DNA of 14,933 bases, from contig JAISVG010000027.1 of the NCBI GenBank assembly GCA_031271635.1, positions 1 through 14,933 on the forward strand. The letters run 5' to 3'. The DNA comes from Erysipelotrichaceae bacterium. Lineage in GTDB: Bacteria > Bacillota_I > Bacilli_A > RFN20 > CAG-826. Both the position numbers and the translations under genes were made by a program. Every line of letters starts with the position of its first letter. Within the stretch, counting starts at the first letter, position 1. The notes under the pieces were generated by a model. It ran no database searches, had not been told where the DNA came from, and saw only the letters and a list, made by a program, of their open reading frames with translations. Shown one piece after another: positions 1 to 7,467 of the stretch.

Positions 1-1428
1 GTATCGCTTCCAAGTGACGAGGGGCATACTGAACATGATCCAGATTTTTATTTTAATGTTTTTGTAAAAGCAGCGCAGCAACTCACAAAAAATTATCCCG
101 AGTTGTTATCTAATATTAAGGCAATGTCTTTAACGTGCTTCCGTGATTCTGCCGTGCTTTTAGATGAAAATATCAAGCCTCTTTATAATACCATCTTGTG
201 GATGGATCAGCGTGTCGTAGAGCCAATCAATAAGATTCCTTTTATTAACCGTCTTCTGGCGCGATTAGTTGGAATGACTGATGCCATTGTCCTTAATCGC
301 AGTCGCAGTCATTCATTATGGCATCAAAAATATACTCCGGAAATCTGGCAAAAAATGCGGTGGTATGCCCCAATCTCTAGTTATCTCACCTATTTAATTA
401 CCGGAAGATTAGTTGATTGTCCTTCAAACTGCACCGGTCATTATCCGTTAAACTATAAAAAAGGAACCTGGTATCAAAAGACTTCTCTTAGAAACATTTA
501 TGAAGTTCCCCCTAAAAAACTCATTGAATTACAGCCTAGCGGAACAATTATCGGAACAATGAAAGATGAACTTGCAGTCTTGCTTGGTCTTCCAGCAAAG
601 ATCCCTTTTGTCTTAACAGGATCTGATAAATCAACTGATACTTTAGGAGTCGGCGCACTAGAGAGCGATGTCGCTGCGATTTCGTACGGGACAGCCTCAA
701 CAGTTACCGTCACCAATAAAAAGTATTATGAACCTGAAACCTATCTTCCCGCATATCAATCATGTGTTTCTGGCTATTATAACCTTGAAGTTCAAATCTA
801 TCGTGGCTACTGGATGCTAAGTTGGTTTAGCGAACAATTCGCCAATGAAGAGGTTTTAGCGGCGAAAATCGAAGAAATGAGCGCGGAAGAATTGCTTAAT
901 CAGAAAATGGAGCAGATTCCTGCCGGAAGCGATGGCCTCCTTTTACAACCATACTGGGAAAGCGGCATTAAGCGCCCTTTAGCCCTAGGATCCATTGTTG
1001 GCTTTAACGGAAACCACACCAAGATACATTTCTATAAGGCCATTATTGAAGGGATTGCTTATGCCCTAAAAGAAGGCCTCTCGAGCATTGAACGTCATCA
1101 ACATCAAAAAGTGAAAAGCATTCGTGTCTCTGGTGGTGGTTCGCAGTCCGATGCCATCTGTCAGATCACTGCTGATATTTTTAATCTTCCCGTCACTAGA
1201 TCAACTAGTTATGAGAGTTCATCACTTGGCTGTGCGATGACGGTTTTTCTGGCTCTAAAAGAGTACCAAACGCCTCAGGAAGCTAAAAAAATGATGTATC
1301 ATCTAGGAAAGACTTTCACTCCAATTAAAAAGAATGCCGAGATATATGCAAAACTATATAAAAACTACTTAAAACTTTTCCCACATCTCGATGAGATTTA
1401 CCGTAGTATTAGAAAAATTAAGGCCTAG
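1..1428 (+). CDS. FGGY-family carbohydrate kinase, 5'-truncated by the window edge
   Basis: This enzyme family transfers phosphate from ATP to a sugar or polyol in the cytoplasm. The frame is open from base 1, so the TTG at 103 is not a real start; 475 residues are visible. An E-x-DP motif near residue 11 normally lies about 40 residues into these kinases, so roughly 30 residues, including the N-terminal DxGT phosphate motif, are missing to the left. Visible family marks are LWMDQR in the N-terminal lobe, GSDKSTDTLGVG with the probable catalytic Asp near residue 209, SYGTAST after it, and the C-terminal adenosine-site motif GGGSQSD at about 378-384 followed by a conserved ESSSLGCA stretch. 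The RGYWMLSW segment recalls YgcE-like FGGY proteins, but I cannot assign the substrate. The product ends with TAG at 1426-1428, sharing CTAG with the convergent ABC gene. The family call is firm; the specificity is unknown. Confidence 0.9.
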   Translation, partial: VSLPSDEGHTEHDPDFYFNVFVKAAQQLTKNYPELLSNIKAMSLTCFRDSAVLLDENIKPLYNTILWMDQRVVEPINKIPFINRLLARLVGMTDAIVLNRSRSHSLWHQKYTPEIWQKMRWYAPISSYLTYLITGRLVDCPSNCTGHYPLNYKKGTWYQKTSLRNIYEVPPKKLIELQPSGTIIGTMKDELAVLLGLPAKIPFVLTGSDKSTDTLGVGALESDVAAISYGTASTVTVTNKKYYEPETYLPAYQSCVSGYYNLEVQIYRGYWMLSWFSEQFANEEVLAAKIEEMSAEELLNQKMEQIPAGSDGLLLQPYWESGIKRPLALGSIVGFNGNHTKIHFYKAIIEGIAYALKEGLSSIERHQHQKVKSIRVSGGGSQSDAICQITADIFNLPVTRSTSYESSSLGCAMTVFLALKEYQTPQEAKKMMYHLGKTFTPIKKNAEIYAKLYKNYLKLFPHLDEIYRSIRKIKA

Positions 1429-3299
1429 GAAGAGGTTTCTTCGTCGATTGTTTCGTGATTAGTGTTTAAATACTGAGAAGTATAAAGTTCGTAATAAAAG
1501 CCTCTTTTCGCCATTAGTTCTTTGTGACTGCCTTTTTCAATAATTGATCCATGATTCATTACTAAAATAGTTTTCGCATTCTTAATCGTTGAAAGACGGT
1601 GTGCGATCATGAAACTCGTTTTTCCAACCATCATTTCACGCATGGCTTCTTGAATCATAAACTCAGTTCTAGTATCTACTGATGAGGTAGCTTCATCAAG
1701 AATAAGAATTTTTGGTCGTGAAATAATCGCTCGTGCAATGGTTATTAGTTGTCGTTGTCCTTGAGATAAATTAGTGCCATCTTCATTTAACATGAAGTCA
1801 TAGCCATTAGGAAGTGTCTTAATAAAGTGATCAGCATTAGCCTTTTTACTAGCTTCAATCATCTCAGTCTCAGTCGCGCCTTCTTGACCAAAAAGAATGT
1901 TTTCGCGAATCGTTCCCTTAAAGAGCCAAGTATCTTGAAGCACCATTCCAAAGACATCACGTAAAGAATTTCTTGAATAATCCTTCACATCAACATCATC
2001 AAGAAGAATCTGACCAGCATTAACATCATAGAATCGCATTAAAAGATTAACGATGGTGGTTTTCCCTGCGCCTGTTGGTCCCACAATCGCCACCAGATCA
2101 CCGACGTTAACCTCAAGATTCATATCTTCAATTAATTTAACATCATCACTATATGAGAAGAAAGCATGTTTAATCGAAATCTTTCCCTGAATGTTTTCAT
2201 TATCATAAATTGCAGTCGGAAGATCTTTGGTTTCTTCTGGTTCCATTAAGAGTTCATAAATCCGCTCTGTCGCCGCAACGGTCATTTGAAACGAACTAGA
2301 AATCTGTCCCATTTGTTGGAACGGGGTTTGAAAGATATTTAAGTATAGGACAAAGACCGTCATTAAAGCAACACTAGCGACAGGATTATCTTGTGAAATC
2401 AAACCCGCTACCAAACAAATACCGACAAAACCAACATTCTGAATAAAGCGCATTCCTGGGAAAATTAGTGAAGAGAGCCACTGCGACCAACGATCAGATC
2501 TTGTTAAGTCAGCATTAATAGTTTCAAATTGAGTTTCAAAATCATTCTCCATATTAAAGAGCTTGACAACAGTATGGCCTGAGTATGTTTCTTCGGCTAA
2601 TGAACTAAGATTTCCTAACTTCGTACGGTATTTCACGAATTGCTTTTGCGAATATTTCGCCACAATTGCGACTAAAAGCAGTAAGAATGGTAATTGTGCT
2701 AGAGCCACCAGCGTTAACTGCCAGCTTGAAACGAACATCATTATCGTGACGGAAATAATAGTGGCAATGCCAGTCACGGTCTGGGTTAGAATTCCGTTAA
2801 AGTTTTGAATAATCACCTCAACATCGTTGGTGCATCTTGAAAGAATCTCCCCGTATGTCGTCCCGTCAAAATACTTGAGGGGTAACCTATTCACTTTCAT
2901 TTGCATTTCATTACGCAGTTGATAAGCATAAACGGAAACAATTCTTACAATCAAAAAGTCAGCAAGCCAACTGAGGAAGGCCGAGGTAATATAAATACCA
3001 CTGATGATTCCAAAGCGAATTAAAATATAAGACCAATTAACAATGATTTCCCGATCCGTAGTAATTATTAAAATATAATCAGGAAGTGAGGTGGATGATG
3101 GTTCAATCATGATATCAAAATTAATCAGATTATTAAGGGTCAACTGCAAAAAGCGCGGTAATAAAACCCCTAAAACAGCCCCAAGAGCGAGCACAATAAC
3201 AATAATCAAAAAAATCCATTTTTGGTGCTTTAAATCACTAACAATCATCTTTAAAGCCCGTTTTGGGTTCTTGGCTTTCATAGTTGCAGCTTTTGCCAT
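1425..3299 (-). CDS. Heterodimeric ABC exporter subunit, ATP-binding/permease, consensus catalytic residues
   Basis: This is a 624-residue type I ABC exporter half: an N-terminal six-helix membrane domain (about residues 25-330) fused to a nucleotide-binding domain. Walker A GPTGAGKT lies near 407-414, Q-loop MVLQDTWLF follows, the signature LSQGQ is near 511, Walker B ILILDEATSSVD near 530-541 has the catalytic Glu, and the switch His is in IAHRLST. The signature has Gln in place of the second Gly, as is usual in the partner of a degenerate subunit (LmrD/BmrD-like). I start it at ATG 3299 rather than the TTG at 3320, because this ATG is one base after the stop of the upstream ABC gene and the TTG would overlap it by 20 bases. 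GGAG 13 bases upstream is a poor Shine-Dalgarno, so translational coupling is likely. The substrate is unknown; drugs, lipids or peptides are typical. The gene stops in CTAG shared with the kinase. Confidence 0.93.
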   Translation of the reverse strand: MAKAATMKAKNPKRALKMIVSDLKHQKWIFLIIVIVLALGAVLGVLLPRFLQLTLNNLINFDIMIEPSSTSLPDYILIITTDREIIVNWSYILIRFGIISGIYITSAFLSWLADFLIVRIVSVYAYQLRNEMQMKVNRLPLKYFDGTTYGEILSRCTNDVEVIIQNFNGILTQTVTGIATIISVTIMMFVSSWQLTLVALAQLPFLLLLVAIVAKYSQKQFVKYRTKLGNLSSLAEETYSGHTVVKLFNMENDFETQFETINADLTRSDRWSQWLSSLIFPGMRFIQNVGFVGICLVAGLISQDNPVASVALMTVFVLYLNIFQTPFQQMGQISSSFQMTVAATERIYELLMEPEETKDLPTAIYDNENIQGKISIKHAFFSYSDDVKLIEDMNLEVNVGDLVAIVGPTGAGKTTIVNLLMRFYDVNAGQILLDDVDVKDYSRNSLRDVFGMVLQDTWLFKGTIRENILFGQEGATETEMIEASKKANADHFIKTLPNGYDFMLNEDGTNLSQGQRQLITIARAIISRPKILILDEATSSVDTRTEFMIQEAMREMMVGKTSFMIAHRLSTIKNAKTILVMNHGSIIEKGSHKELMAKRGFYYELYTSQYLNTNHETIDEETSS

Positions 3300-3300
3300 C

Positions 3301-5118
3301 TTAACTCTGTGACTCCACAATCTCTTGATAGACTTTATTCTGTTTTAATAATTCATCATGAGTTCCGATTCCGGAAATCTCACCGTTATTTAAGACGATA
3401 ATACTATCAGCATTTGTAATCGTTGACACTCGCTGTGCCACAATAATGACCGATGAATCTTTCGCATATTCACGAAGCGCCATTCTTAAGGCAGCATCAG
3501 TTTTAAAATCTAAGGCACTAAAAGCATCATCGAAAATATAAATTGGAGCTTTTCTTACTAAGGCTCTAGCAATCGAAAGACGTTGTTTCTGGCCGCCAGA
3601 GAAATTATTCCCGCCTTGCGCGACAGCGGCTTCAAGTTGTCCTTCTTTACGAAAAACAAAGTTTTTAGCTTGCGCCACTTTAAGGGCCTCAACCATTTCA
3701 TCTTCAGTTGCATCTTCTTTCCCGAAGCGAAGATTAGATTTAATCGTACCACTAAAAAGAAGCGGCTTTTGGGGGATAAAACCAATTTGATTACGTAAAA
3801 CTGTCTGTGATATTTCCTTAACATCGATGCCATTAACTAAGACTTCACCACTAGTAACATCATGGAATCTTGGAATCAAATTGATGATCGTTGACTTTCC
3901 TGAACCCGTTGAGCCAATAATCGCTGTAATCGTTCCAGGCCTACAAGCAAAAGAAATATCCTTAATTGTTGGTTCAGTTGCGTTAGGAAAAGTAAAAGTA
4001 ACATTTCTAAATTCAATGGTTCCAATTTTCTCTTTAATGAAATCGTTATGAGGTTCTTGGGGATCTTTAACAAGATTCACCACATTAAGAACTTCATTAA
4101 TTCTTTTACTTGAAGCTAAAGCGCGTGGGACATTGATTAAAACCATAGCAAACATTAAGAAGGCCATCAGGATTTGCATGACATACTGTGATACAACTAA
4201 AATATTAGAAATCTCAAGGGCAATCCCGGTAATCGGCTTACCACCAATAAAATGGAAACCAACAACATAAATCAAAAGATACGACATATTAAAGACAATA
4301 TTAATAAGTGGGAAGCCAATTGAGAATAATCTTCCAATTCGAAGATTAATTTTTAAAGATTCATCATTAGCCCGTAAAAACGCCTGCGTTTCTTCTTCTT
4401 GACGAATAAAAGCACGAATCACTCTTACACCTTTTAATTGCGAGCGGAAGACGCTAGTGATTTTATCGATGATGATTTGAAGACGGTTAAATTTCGGATA
4501 AGCAATCAGAAGCAGGATGACGATCAAAATAATGAGGGTCGGTACCGAAATAAGTAAAACCCAAACTAAGTCCGAGGAGACCATAATGGTGCGAATAATT
4601 CCAATAATTAGTGTAAGAGGCGAAACAACCATGATTCTTAAACCCATATAGTAAGTATTTTTTACTTGTTCTACATCATTTGTTGTTCTCGTAATCAGCG
4701 ACGCGGTTCCAAAGTTGTCATATTGACTAAGCGAGAGACTATTTACCTTTTCATACATCGCAGTCCGAATTCTTTTTCCTAAAATCGCCGCGGTGTTGGT
4801 TAACATTAGGCCAACCACAATGGCAATCGCAAAAATGCCGAGGGCTGTGAGGAGCATAATGCCGGAATTCCTAAGAATCTCCGCAGTCTTATAACTTGTT
4901 TCGAAAAGACCAAAAAAGATTTTGACATATTCAACATCAAATGGCGAAGCATTAGCGAAAGCTCCAGTTCCGCTATTGTTGCTACCAGCGATGATGCCAT
5001 TCATCTGACCCATTTGATCAGGAAGCATTAATTGCAGCCAAACTTGTGCGATAAGTAAAACTAAGATAACAACTATCTCAAGAATATTTTTCTTTAAAAA
5101 TTTAAATAGCTTAAACAT
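3301..5118 (-). CDS. Heterodimeric ABC exporter subunit with degenerate ATP site
   Basis: This 605-residue exporter half is the partner of the gene directly downstream (1 base gap). It has an N-terminal helix followed by the family's LMLPDQMGQM segment, six predicted helices, then a nucleotide-binding domain with Walker A GSTGSGKST near 400, Q-loop IPQKPLLF, a canonical signature FSGGQKQR near 505, and Walker B YIFDDAFSALD near 525. The catalytic Glu of Walker B is Asp, and the switch His is Gln (VAQRVST). Both changes mark the non-hydrolysing site of heterodimeric exporters such as BmrCD, LmrCD or TM287/288, so this is not a decayed gene. I choose ATG 5118 over the TTG at 5124, since a TATACT -10 box ends only 11 bases before the ATG. 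No Shine-Dalgarno is seen, so the mRNA may be almost leaderless. The substrate cannot be told. Confidence 0.93.
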   Translation of the reverse strand: MFKLFKFLKKNILEIVVILVLLIAQVWLQLMLPDQMGQMNGIIAGSNNSGTGAFANASPFDVEYVKIFFGLFETSYKTAEILRNSGIMLLTALGIFAIAIVVGLMLTNTAAILGKRIRTAMYEKVNSLSLSQYDNFGTASLITRTTNDVEQVKNTYYMGLRIMVVSPLTLIIGIIRTIMVSSDLVWVLLISVPTLIILIVILLLIAYPKFNRLQIIIDKITSVFRSQLKGVRVIRAFIRQEEETQAFLRANDESLKINLRIGRLFSIGFPLINIVFNMSYLLIYVVGFHFIGGKPITGIALEISNILVVSQYVMQILMAFLMFAMVLINVPRALASSKRINEVLNVVNLVKDPQEPHNDFIKEKIGTIEFRNVTFTFPNATEPTIKDISFACRPGTITAIIGSTGSGKSTIINLIPRFHDVTSGEVLVNGIDVKEISQTVLRNQIGFIPQKPLLFSGTIKSNLRFGKEDATEDEMVEALKVAQAKNFVFRKEGQLEAAVAQGGNNFSGGQKQRLSIARALVRKAPIYIFDDAFSALDFKTDAALRMALREYAKDSSVIIVAQRVSTITNADSIIVLNNGEISGIGTHDELLKQNKVYQEIVESQS

Positions 5119-5129
5119 AAGCAATGGTT

Positions 5130-5138
5130 AGTATAGCA
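5130..5138 (-). promoter_or_regulatory. Extended -10 promoter for the ABC exporter pair
   Basis: On the minus strand TGCTATACT matches the extended -10 consensus TGnTATAAT with one mismatch. It lies in the 45-base gap between the PAP2 stop and the first ABC gene, and ends 11 bases before ATG 5118, so the mRNA would begin about 4-6 bases before the start codon. No good -35 is visible, which extended -10 promoters tolerate. Confidence 0.5.
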
Positions 5139-5163
5139 CAAAAAATTGGTAAAAGACTATCCA

Positions 5164-5841
5164 TTATTTTACAACATCGTTAATACGATGGCCTCGTCGT
5201 TTGATAGCTTTGGCTTTAAAATGCGCCTCAGATCTGTCGCGGATTGAAACATAGAAAAAATACCCAATAATTCCTCCCATAATACCATATAAAGCCCCAC
5301 AAATAATATCACTTGGATAATGAACCAGAAAGTAAAGACGTGAGAACGCAATAAGTGTCATCCAAAGAATTAAGACTGACAAAACAAAGATATTTATTCC
5401 TTTAAGAACGCGACTAGATTCTTGTTGTTGGATGCTTTTAAACGCCGCACCAAGAATCGTTACCACCACAACTCCGCCAACCGTATGCCCTGACAAAAAG
5501 GAATAACCACTCGGAGTTTCCGCGAAACCAAAGAGCATTGATCCTGGTTGATAAAACCATTTTTCCACATATGGTAAATAAAAGGGATTGGTGATAAAAG
5601 GACGATCCCTTTCAAAAACATTTTTGAGGACAAAAACATTTAAACCAGCAAAAAAGATTAGAGAGATAAGACAAGTAATCCCGATCCCACGAGTCTTGGG
5701 ATAAATAATTAAAAAAATCGCGACCAGAAACCAGATAAGAGCCCCATCACCCGTATAAGTAACCCACCTAAGAATGTTAGAAAAACCATCATTCTGAACA
5801 TGTTCAAGCATAAAGTCTAAAACACTAAACTCCCAGTTCAT
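5164..5841 (-). CDS. PAP2-family membrane phosphatase, probable undecaprenyl pyrophosphate or other lipid phosphatase
   Basis: This is a 225-residue integral membrane enzyme with about five or six helices. The three PAP2 catalytic motifs are complete: K73-x6-R80-P81, S117-G118-H119 (phosphate motif read as LSGH instead of PSGH), and S167-R168-x5-H174-x3-D178. In this family the second-motif His and the nucleophilic third-motif His act on lipid phosphates or pyrophosphates at the outer membrane face. BcrC- and PgpB-like members release undecaprenyl phosphate from its pyrophosphate; phosphatidylglycerophosphate or phosphatidate are alternative substrates. The start at 5841 is supported by GGAGG six bases upstream, and the ATG at 5862 is rejected for lack of such a site. 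The first 17 bases lie inside the end of the upstream DUF368 gene, so the two are one operon, probably translationally coupled. The C-terminus is basic (residues 201-222). Family certain, substrate inferred from context. Confidence 0.88.
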   Translation of the reverse strand: MNWEFSVLDFMLEHVQNDGFSNILRWVTYTGDGALIWFLVAIFLIIYPKTRGIGITCLISLIFFAGLNVFVLKNVFERDRPFITNPFYLPYVEKWFYQPGSMLFGFAETPSGYSFLSGHTVGGVVVVTILGAAFKSIQQQESSRVLKGINIFVLSVLILWMTLIAFSRLYFLVHYPSDIICGALYGIMGGIIGYFFYVSIRDRSEAHFKAKAIKRRGHRINDVVK

Positions 5842-6784
5842 GTTTTTCCTCCGTACTTTCATTAGTTTCTTTTGGATGGCGCTTCTCGTAAAGTACCATT
5901 AAAAACGAAATCATAAATCCAACTCCTAATAGCAAAACGGCCACGATGATTTCCCAAGGTCGGAAACCAACTCGCGTTACAAAACTAATAAATTCATTAT
6001 TCAAATAGCAAGAGACAATGCTACTAACGACAAAGCCAATGATAATAAAGTAAAAAGCGTTTTGATGTTTGGCTAGGAGATAATTAACGAATTTAGCAAA
6101 AACAACACAGCCCACCAAAAGCCCAACAATAAAACACAAAAACATCCCAAGAATACTAAAAAACACTGCGGCATTCCAAGTTTGAAGCGATGCTAATAGA
6201 GGATCAGCTAGACCTAGTAAGGGAGTATAAACTCCTAAAACAATTAAGAAAATCGAACTGGAAAAACCTGGTGAAATTAAGGCAAAAGCCGTAATGAAAC
6301 CAACTGCCATTAAAAAGAAATAAATCCAAACCGGAATCGTAGTAGCAAAATCAAAATAATCTGAAAGATCAAATTTAAAAGCGACAGAAATAACTCCTAG
6401 TCCAATCGCAACCACTCCGGCAATAATCGCAAAAACGAAGTGACGGGGACGAACGGTTTTGCGATCAATCTTCATGGCAATTCCTGGCATACTCCCAATA
6501 ATAAAGCCAACAAATAGCGTAATAATCATAATGTAACAATATTCAAAGGCTAGTTTTAAGGGGAACCAAAGGGCTACAAGACCAATCACACCGCCGAGCG
6601 CAAGAGGAAGAAGTGTTAAAAAACTTCGCACAAAATGTTTGAAAAGTTCACTAATTGCTTTAATAATCTTATGATAAATATTAAGAATAATGGCAATCAC
6701 ACCACCAGATAAACCAGGAATAATTACGGTAACTCCAATGAGAGTTCCTTTTAATAAATCAAGAAAAAAGTTTTTAATTTTCAT
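5825..6784 (-). CDS. DUF368 / PopT-family polyprenyl-phosphate translocase
   Basis: This is a 319-residue polytopic membrane protein with about eight or nine helices. The N-terminal motif IIPGLSGG (P23 to G28) and a second copy, SPGFSSS (P172 to S177), give the internal repeat typical of DUF368. That family has recently been shown to move undecaprenyl phosphate back across the cytoplasmic membrane (named PopT), recycling the lipid carrier for wall and surface polymers; this is established for other members and inferred here. The second motif reads SSS where SGS is usual. The start is ATG 6784; an in-frame TAA only two codons upstream prevents any extension. AAGG four bases before the ATG is a weak ribosome site, and a 12-codon ORF with a better site lies upstream. 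The downstream PAP2 gene overlaps by 17 bases. The C-terminus ends with an acidic and basic tail. Confidence 0.88.
   Translation of the reverse strand: MKIKNFFLDLLKGTLIGVTVIIPGLSGGVIAIILNIYHKIIKAISELFKHFVRSFLTLLPLALGGVIGLVALWFPLKLAFEYCYIMIITLFVGFIIGSMPGIAMKIDRKTVRPRHFVFAIIAGVVAIGLGVISVAFKFDLSDYFDFATTIPVWIYFFLMAVGFITAFALISPGFSSSIFLIVLGVYTPLLGLADPLLASLQTWNAAVFFSILGMFLCFIVGLLVGCVVFAKFVNYLLAKHQNAFYFIIIGFVVSSIVSCYLNNEFISFVTRVGFRPWEIIVAVLLLGVGFMISFLMVLYEKRHPKETNESTEEKHELGV
5848..5852 (-). promoter_or_regulatory. Shine-Dalgarno GGAGG deciding the PAP2 start
   Basis: GGAGG on the minus strand with a 6-base spacer to ATG 5841 is the best ribosome binding site in front of any of the longer genes here. 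It lies inside the 3' end of the DUF368 gene and picks ATG 5841 over ATG 5862. Confidence 0.8.
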
Positions 6785-6797
6785 ATTACCTTATGAC

Positions 6798-6836
6798 TTA
6801 CCCCAAACTTACCCTTAAGAAATATCGACCATTCAT
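6798..6836 (-). CDS. Possible 12-residue leader peptide upstream of the DUF368 gene
   Basis: ATG at 6836 opens a 12-codon ORF (MNGRYFLRVSLG) ending with TAA at 6798, 13 bases before the DUF368 start. It has GAGGAG ten bases upstream and a perfect TATAAT box further up, so it is the first AUG on the predicted mRNA. It resembles no protein I recognise. It may be a regulatory leader, a coupling device or chance; an alternative start at 6832 gives only five codons. Confidence 0.35.
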   Translation of the reverse strand: MNGRYFLRVSLG

Positions 6837-6846
6837 ATCACAAAAA

Positions 6847-6852
6847 CTCCTC
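6847..6852 (-). promoter_or_regulatory. Shine-Dalgarno-like GAGGAG in the DUF368 leader
   Basis: GAGGAG on the minus strand lies about 10 bases before ATG 6836 and 62 bases before the DUF368 ATG, too far to serve the latter directly. It is the reason to consider the small ORF at 6798-6836 as translated. Confidence 0.45.
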
Positions 6853-6865
6853 GTAATATGTTTGT

Positions 6866-6871
6866 ATTATA
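6866..6871 (-). promoter_or_regulatory. -10 box TATAAT of the DUF368-PAP2 operon
   Basis: A perfect TATAAT on the minus strand, preceded directly by TG, lies 82 bases before the DUF368 ATG. Transcription would start near 6859, giving a leader of about 75 bases that contains GAGGAG and the small ORF. A convincing -35 is not seen. The box sits inside an 11-base imperfect palindrome (6863-6873, arms TGTAT/ATACA). Confidence 0.5.
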
Positions 6872-6898
6872 CATAAGAAAAATCCAAAATAACATTTA

Positions 6899-6907
6899 TG
6901 TTATACT
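6899..6907 (+). promoter_or_regulatory. Extended -10 promoter for pth and the + strand cluster
   Basis: TGTTATACT fits TGnTATAAT with one mismatch. Only six bases separate it from the pth ATG at 6914, so transcription should start at or next to the A of the start codon. No -35 and no Shine-Dalgarno are visible. A short inverted repeat (AACAT-TT-ATGTT, 6891-6902) overlaps its upstream edge. Confidence 0.6.
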
Positions 6908-6913
6908 TATATT

Positions 6914-7465
6914 ATGAAATTAATTGTCGGGTTAGGAAACCCGGGAGAGAAATATCTGAACACGCGCCACAATGTTGGCTTTATGTGTCTTGACCGTTTG
7001 GCTGATGATGCCGATATTTTAATCAATAAAGCCCATTCACGCGGTATCTACGGAAAAGGGGTAATTAACCAAACTGAAGTTCTCCTTTTTAAACCATTAA
7101 CCTATATGAATCTTTCCGGAGAAGCAGTTCGTAGTATTGTTGATTATTTTAAAATTAGTCTTGAAGATATTTTAGTAATATATGACGATTTTGCCTTTGA
7201 TATTGGTGATTTTAAGCTCCGCGAAAGCGGCTCAGCTGGTGGTCATAACGGCATGAAGAGCGTCATCAATAACCTTAACACTGAAGATATCAAAAGAATT
7301 CGCATCGGTATCAACTCCGAGCATTTAAATAATGTTGATTTTGTGTTAAGTAAATTTAAAAAAAGCGAACTAGAAACGGTTGAGTCCGTGATTAATAAAG
7401 TTAACGACGCTGTTTATTACTATCTTGGAACTTCGTTTTCAAAAGCGATGAACAAATTTAACTAA
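6914..7465 (+). CDS. pth: Peptidyl-tRNA hydrolase
   Basis: Pth cleaves the ester bond of peptidyl-tRNAs dropped from ribosomes, freeing tRNA for reuse in the cytoplasm. The 183-residue length is normal. All family motifs are present: VGLGNPG with N9 at the start, TRHNVG with the catalytic H19, KPLTYMNLSG with N66, YDDF with the key Asp at 91, and SAGGHNG with H111 and N112 that hold the tRNA and peptide. The start at 6914 fits the usual MKLIVGLGNPG beginning. The gene heads the + strand cluster; mfd begins two bases after its stop, as pth and mfd are neighbours in many Firmicutes. The -10 box is so close to the ATG that the transcript is probably leaderless. Confidence 0.97.
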   Translation: MKLIVGLGNPGEKYLNTRHNVGFMCLDRLADDADILINKAHSRGIYGKGVINQTEVLLFKPLTYMNLSGEAVRSIVDYFKISLEDILVIYDDFAFDIGDFKLRESGSAGGHNGMKSVINNLNTEDIKRIRIGINSEHLNNVDFVLSKFKKSELETVESVINKVNDAVYYYLGTSFSKAMNKFN

Positions 7466-7467
7466 AC

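Noticed and set aside
103..1428. TTG at 103 as the start of the kinase
   Set aside because: The frame is open to base 1 and the residues before 103 include the FGGY E-x-DP region, so the gene begins outside the window.
1429..1442. Hairpin GAAGA-GGTT-TCTTC near the convergent gene ends as a terminator
   Set aside because: The stem is only five pairs without a following T-run, and it lies inside the ABC coding sequence.
3300..3320. TTG at 3320 as the start of the second ABC gene
   Set aside because: It would overlap the first ABC gene by 20 bases; ATG 3299 lies one base after that gene's stop and fits coupling better.
3301..5118. Decayed ABC gene, because Walker B Glu and switch His are missing
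   Set aside because: The Asp and Gln are the standard degenerate-site residues of heterodimeric exporters, and the partner gene has the matching altered signature.
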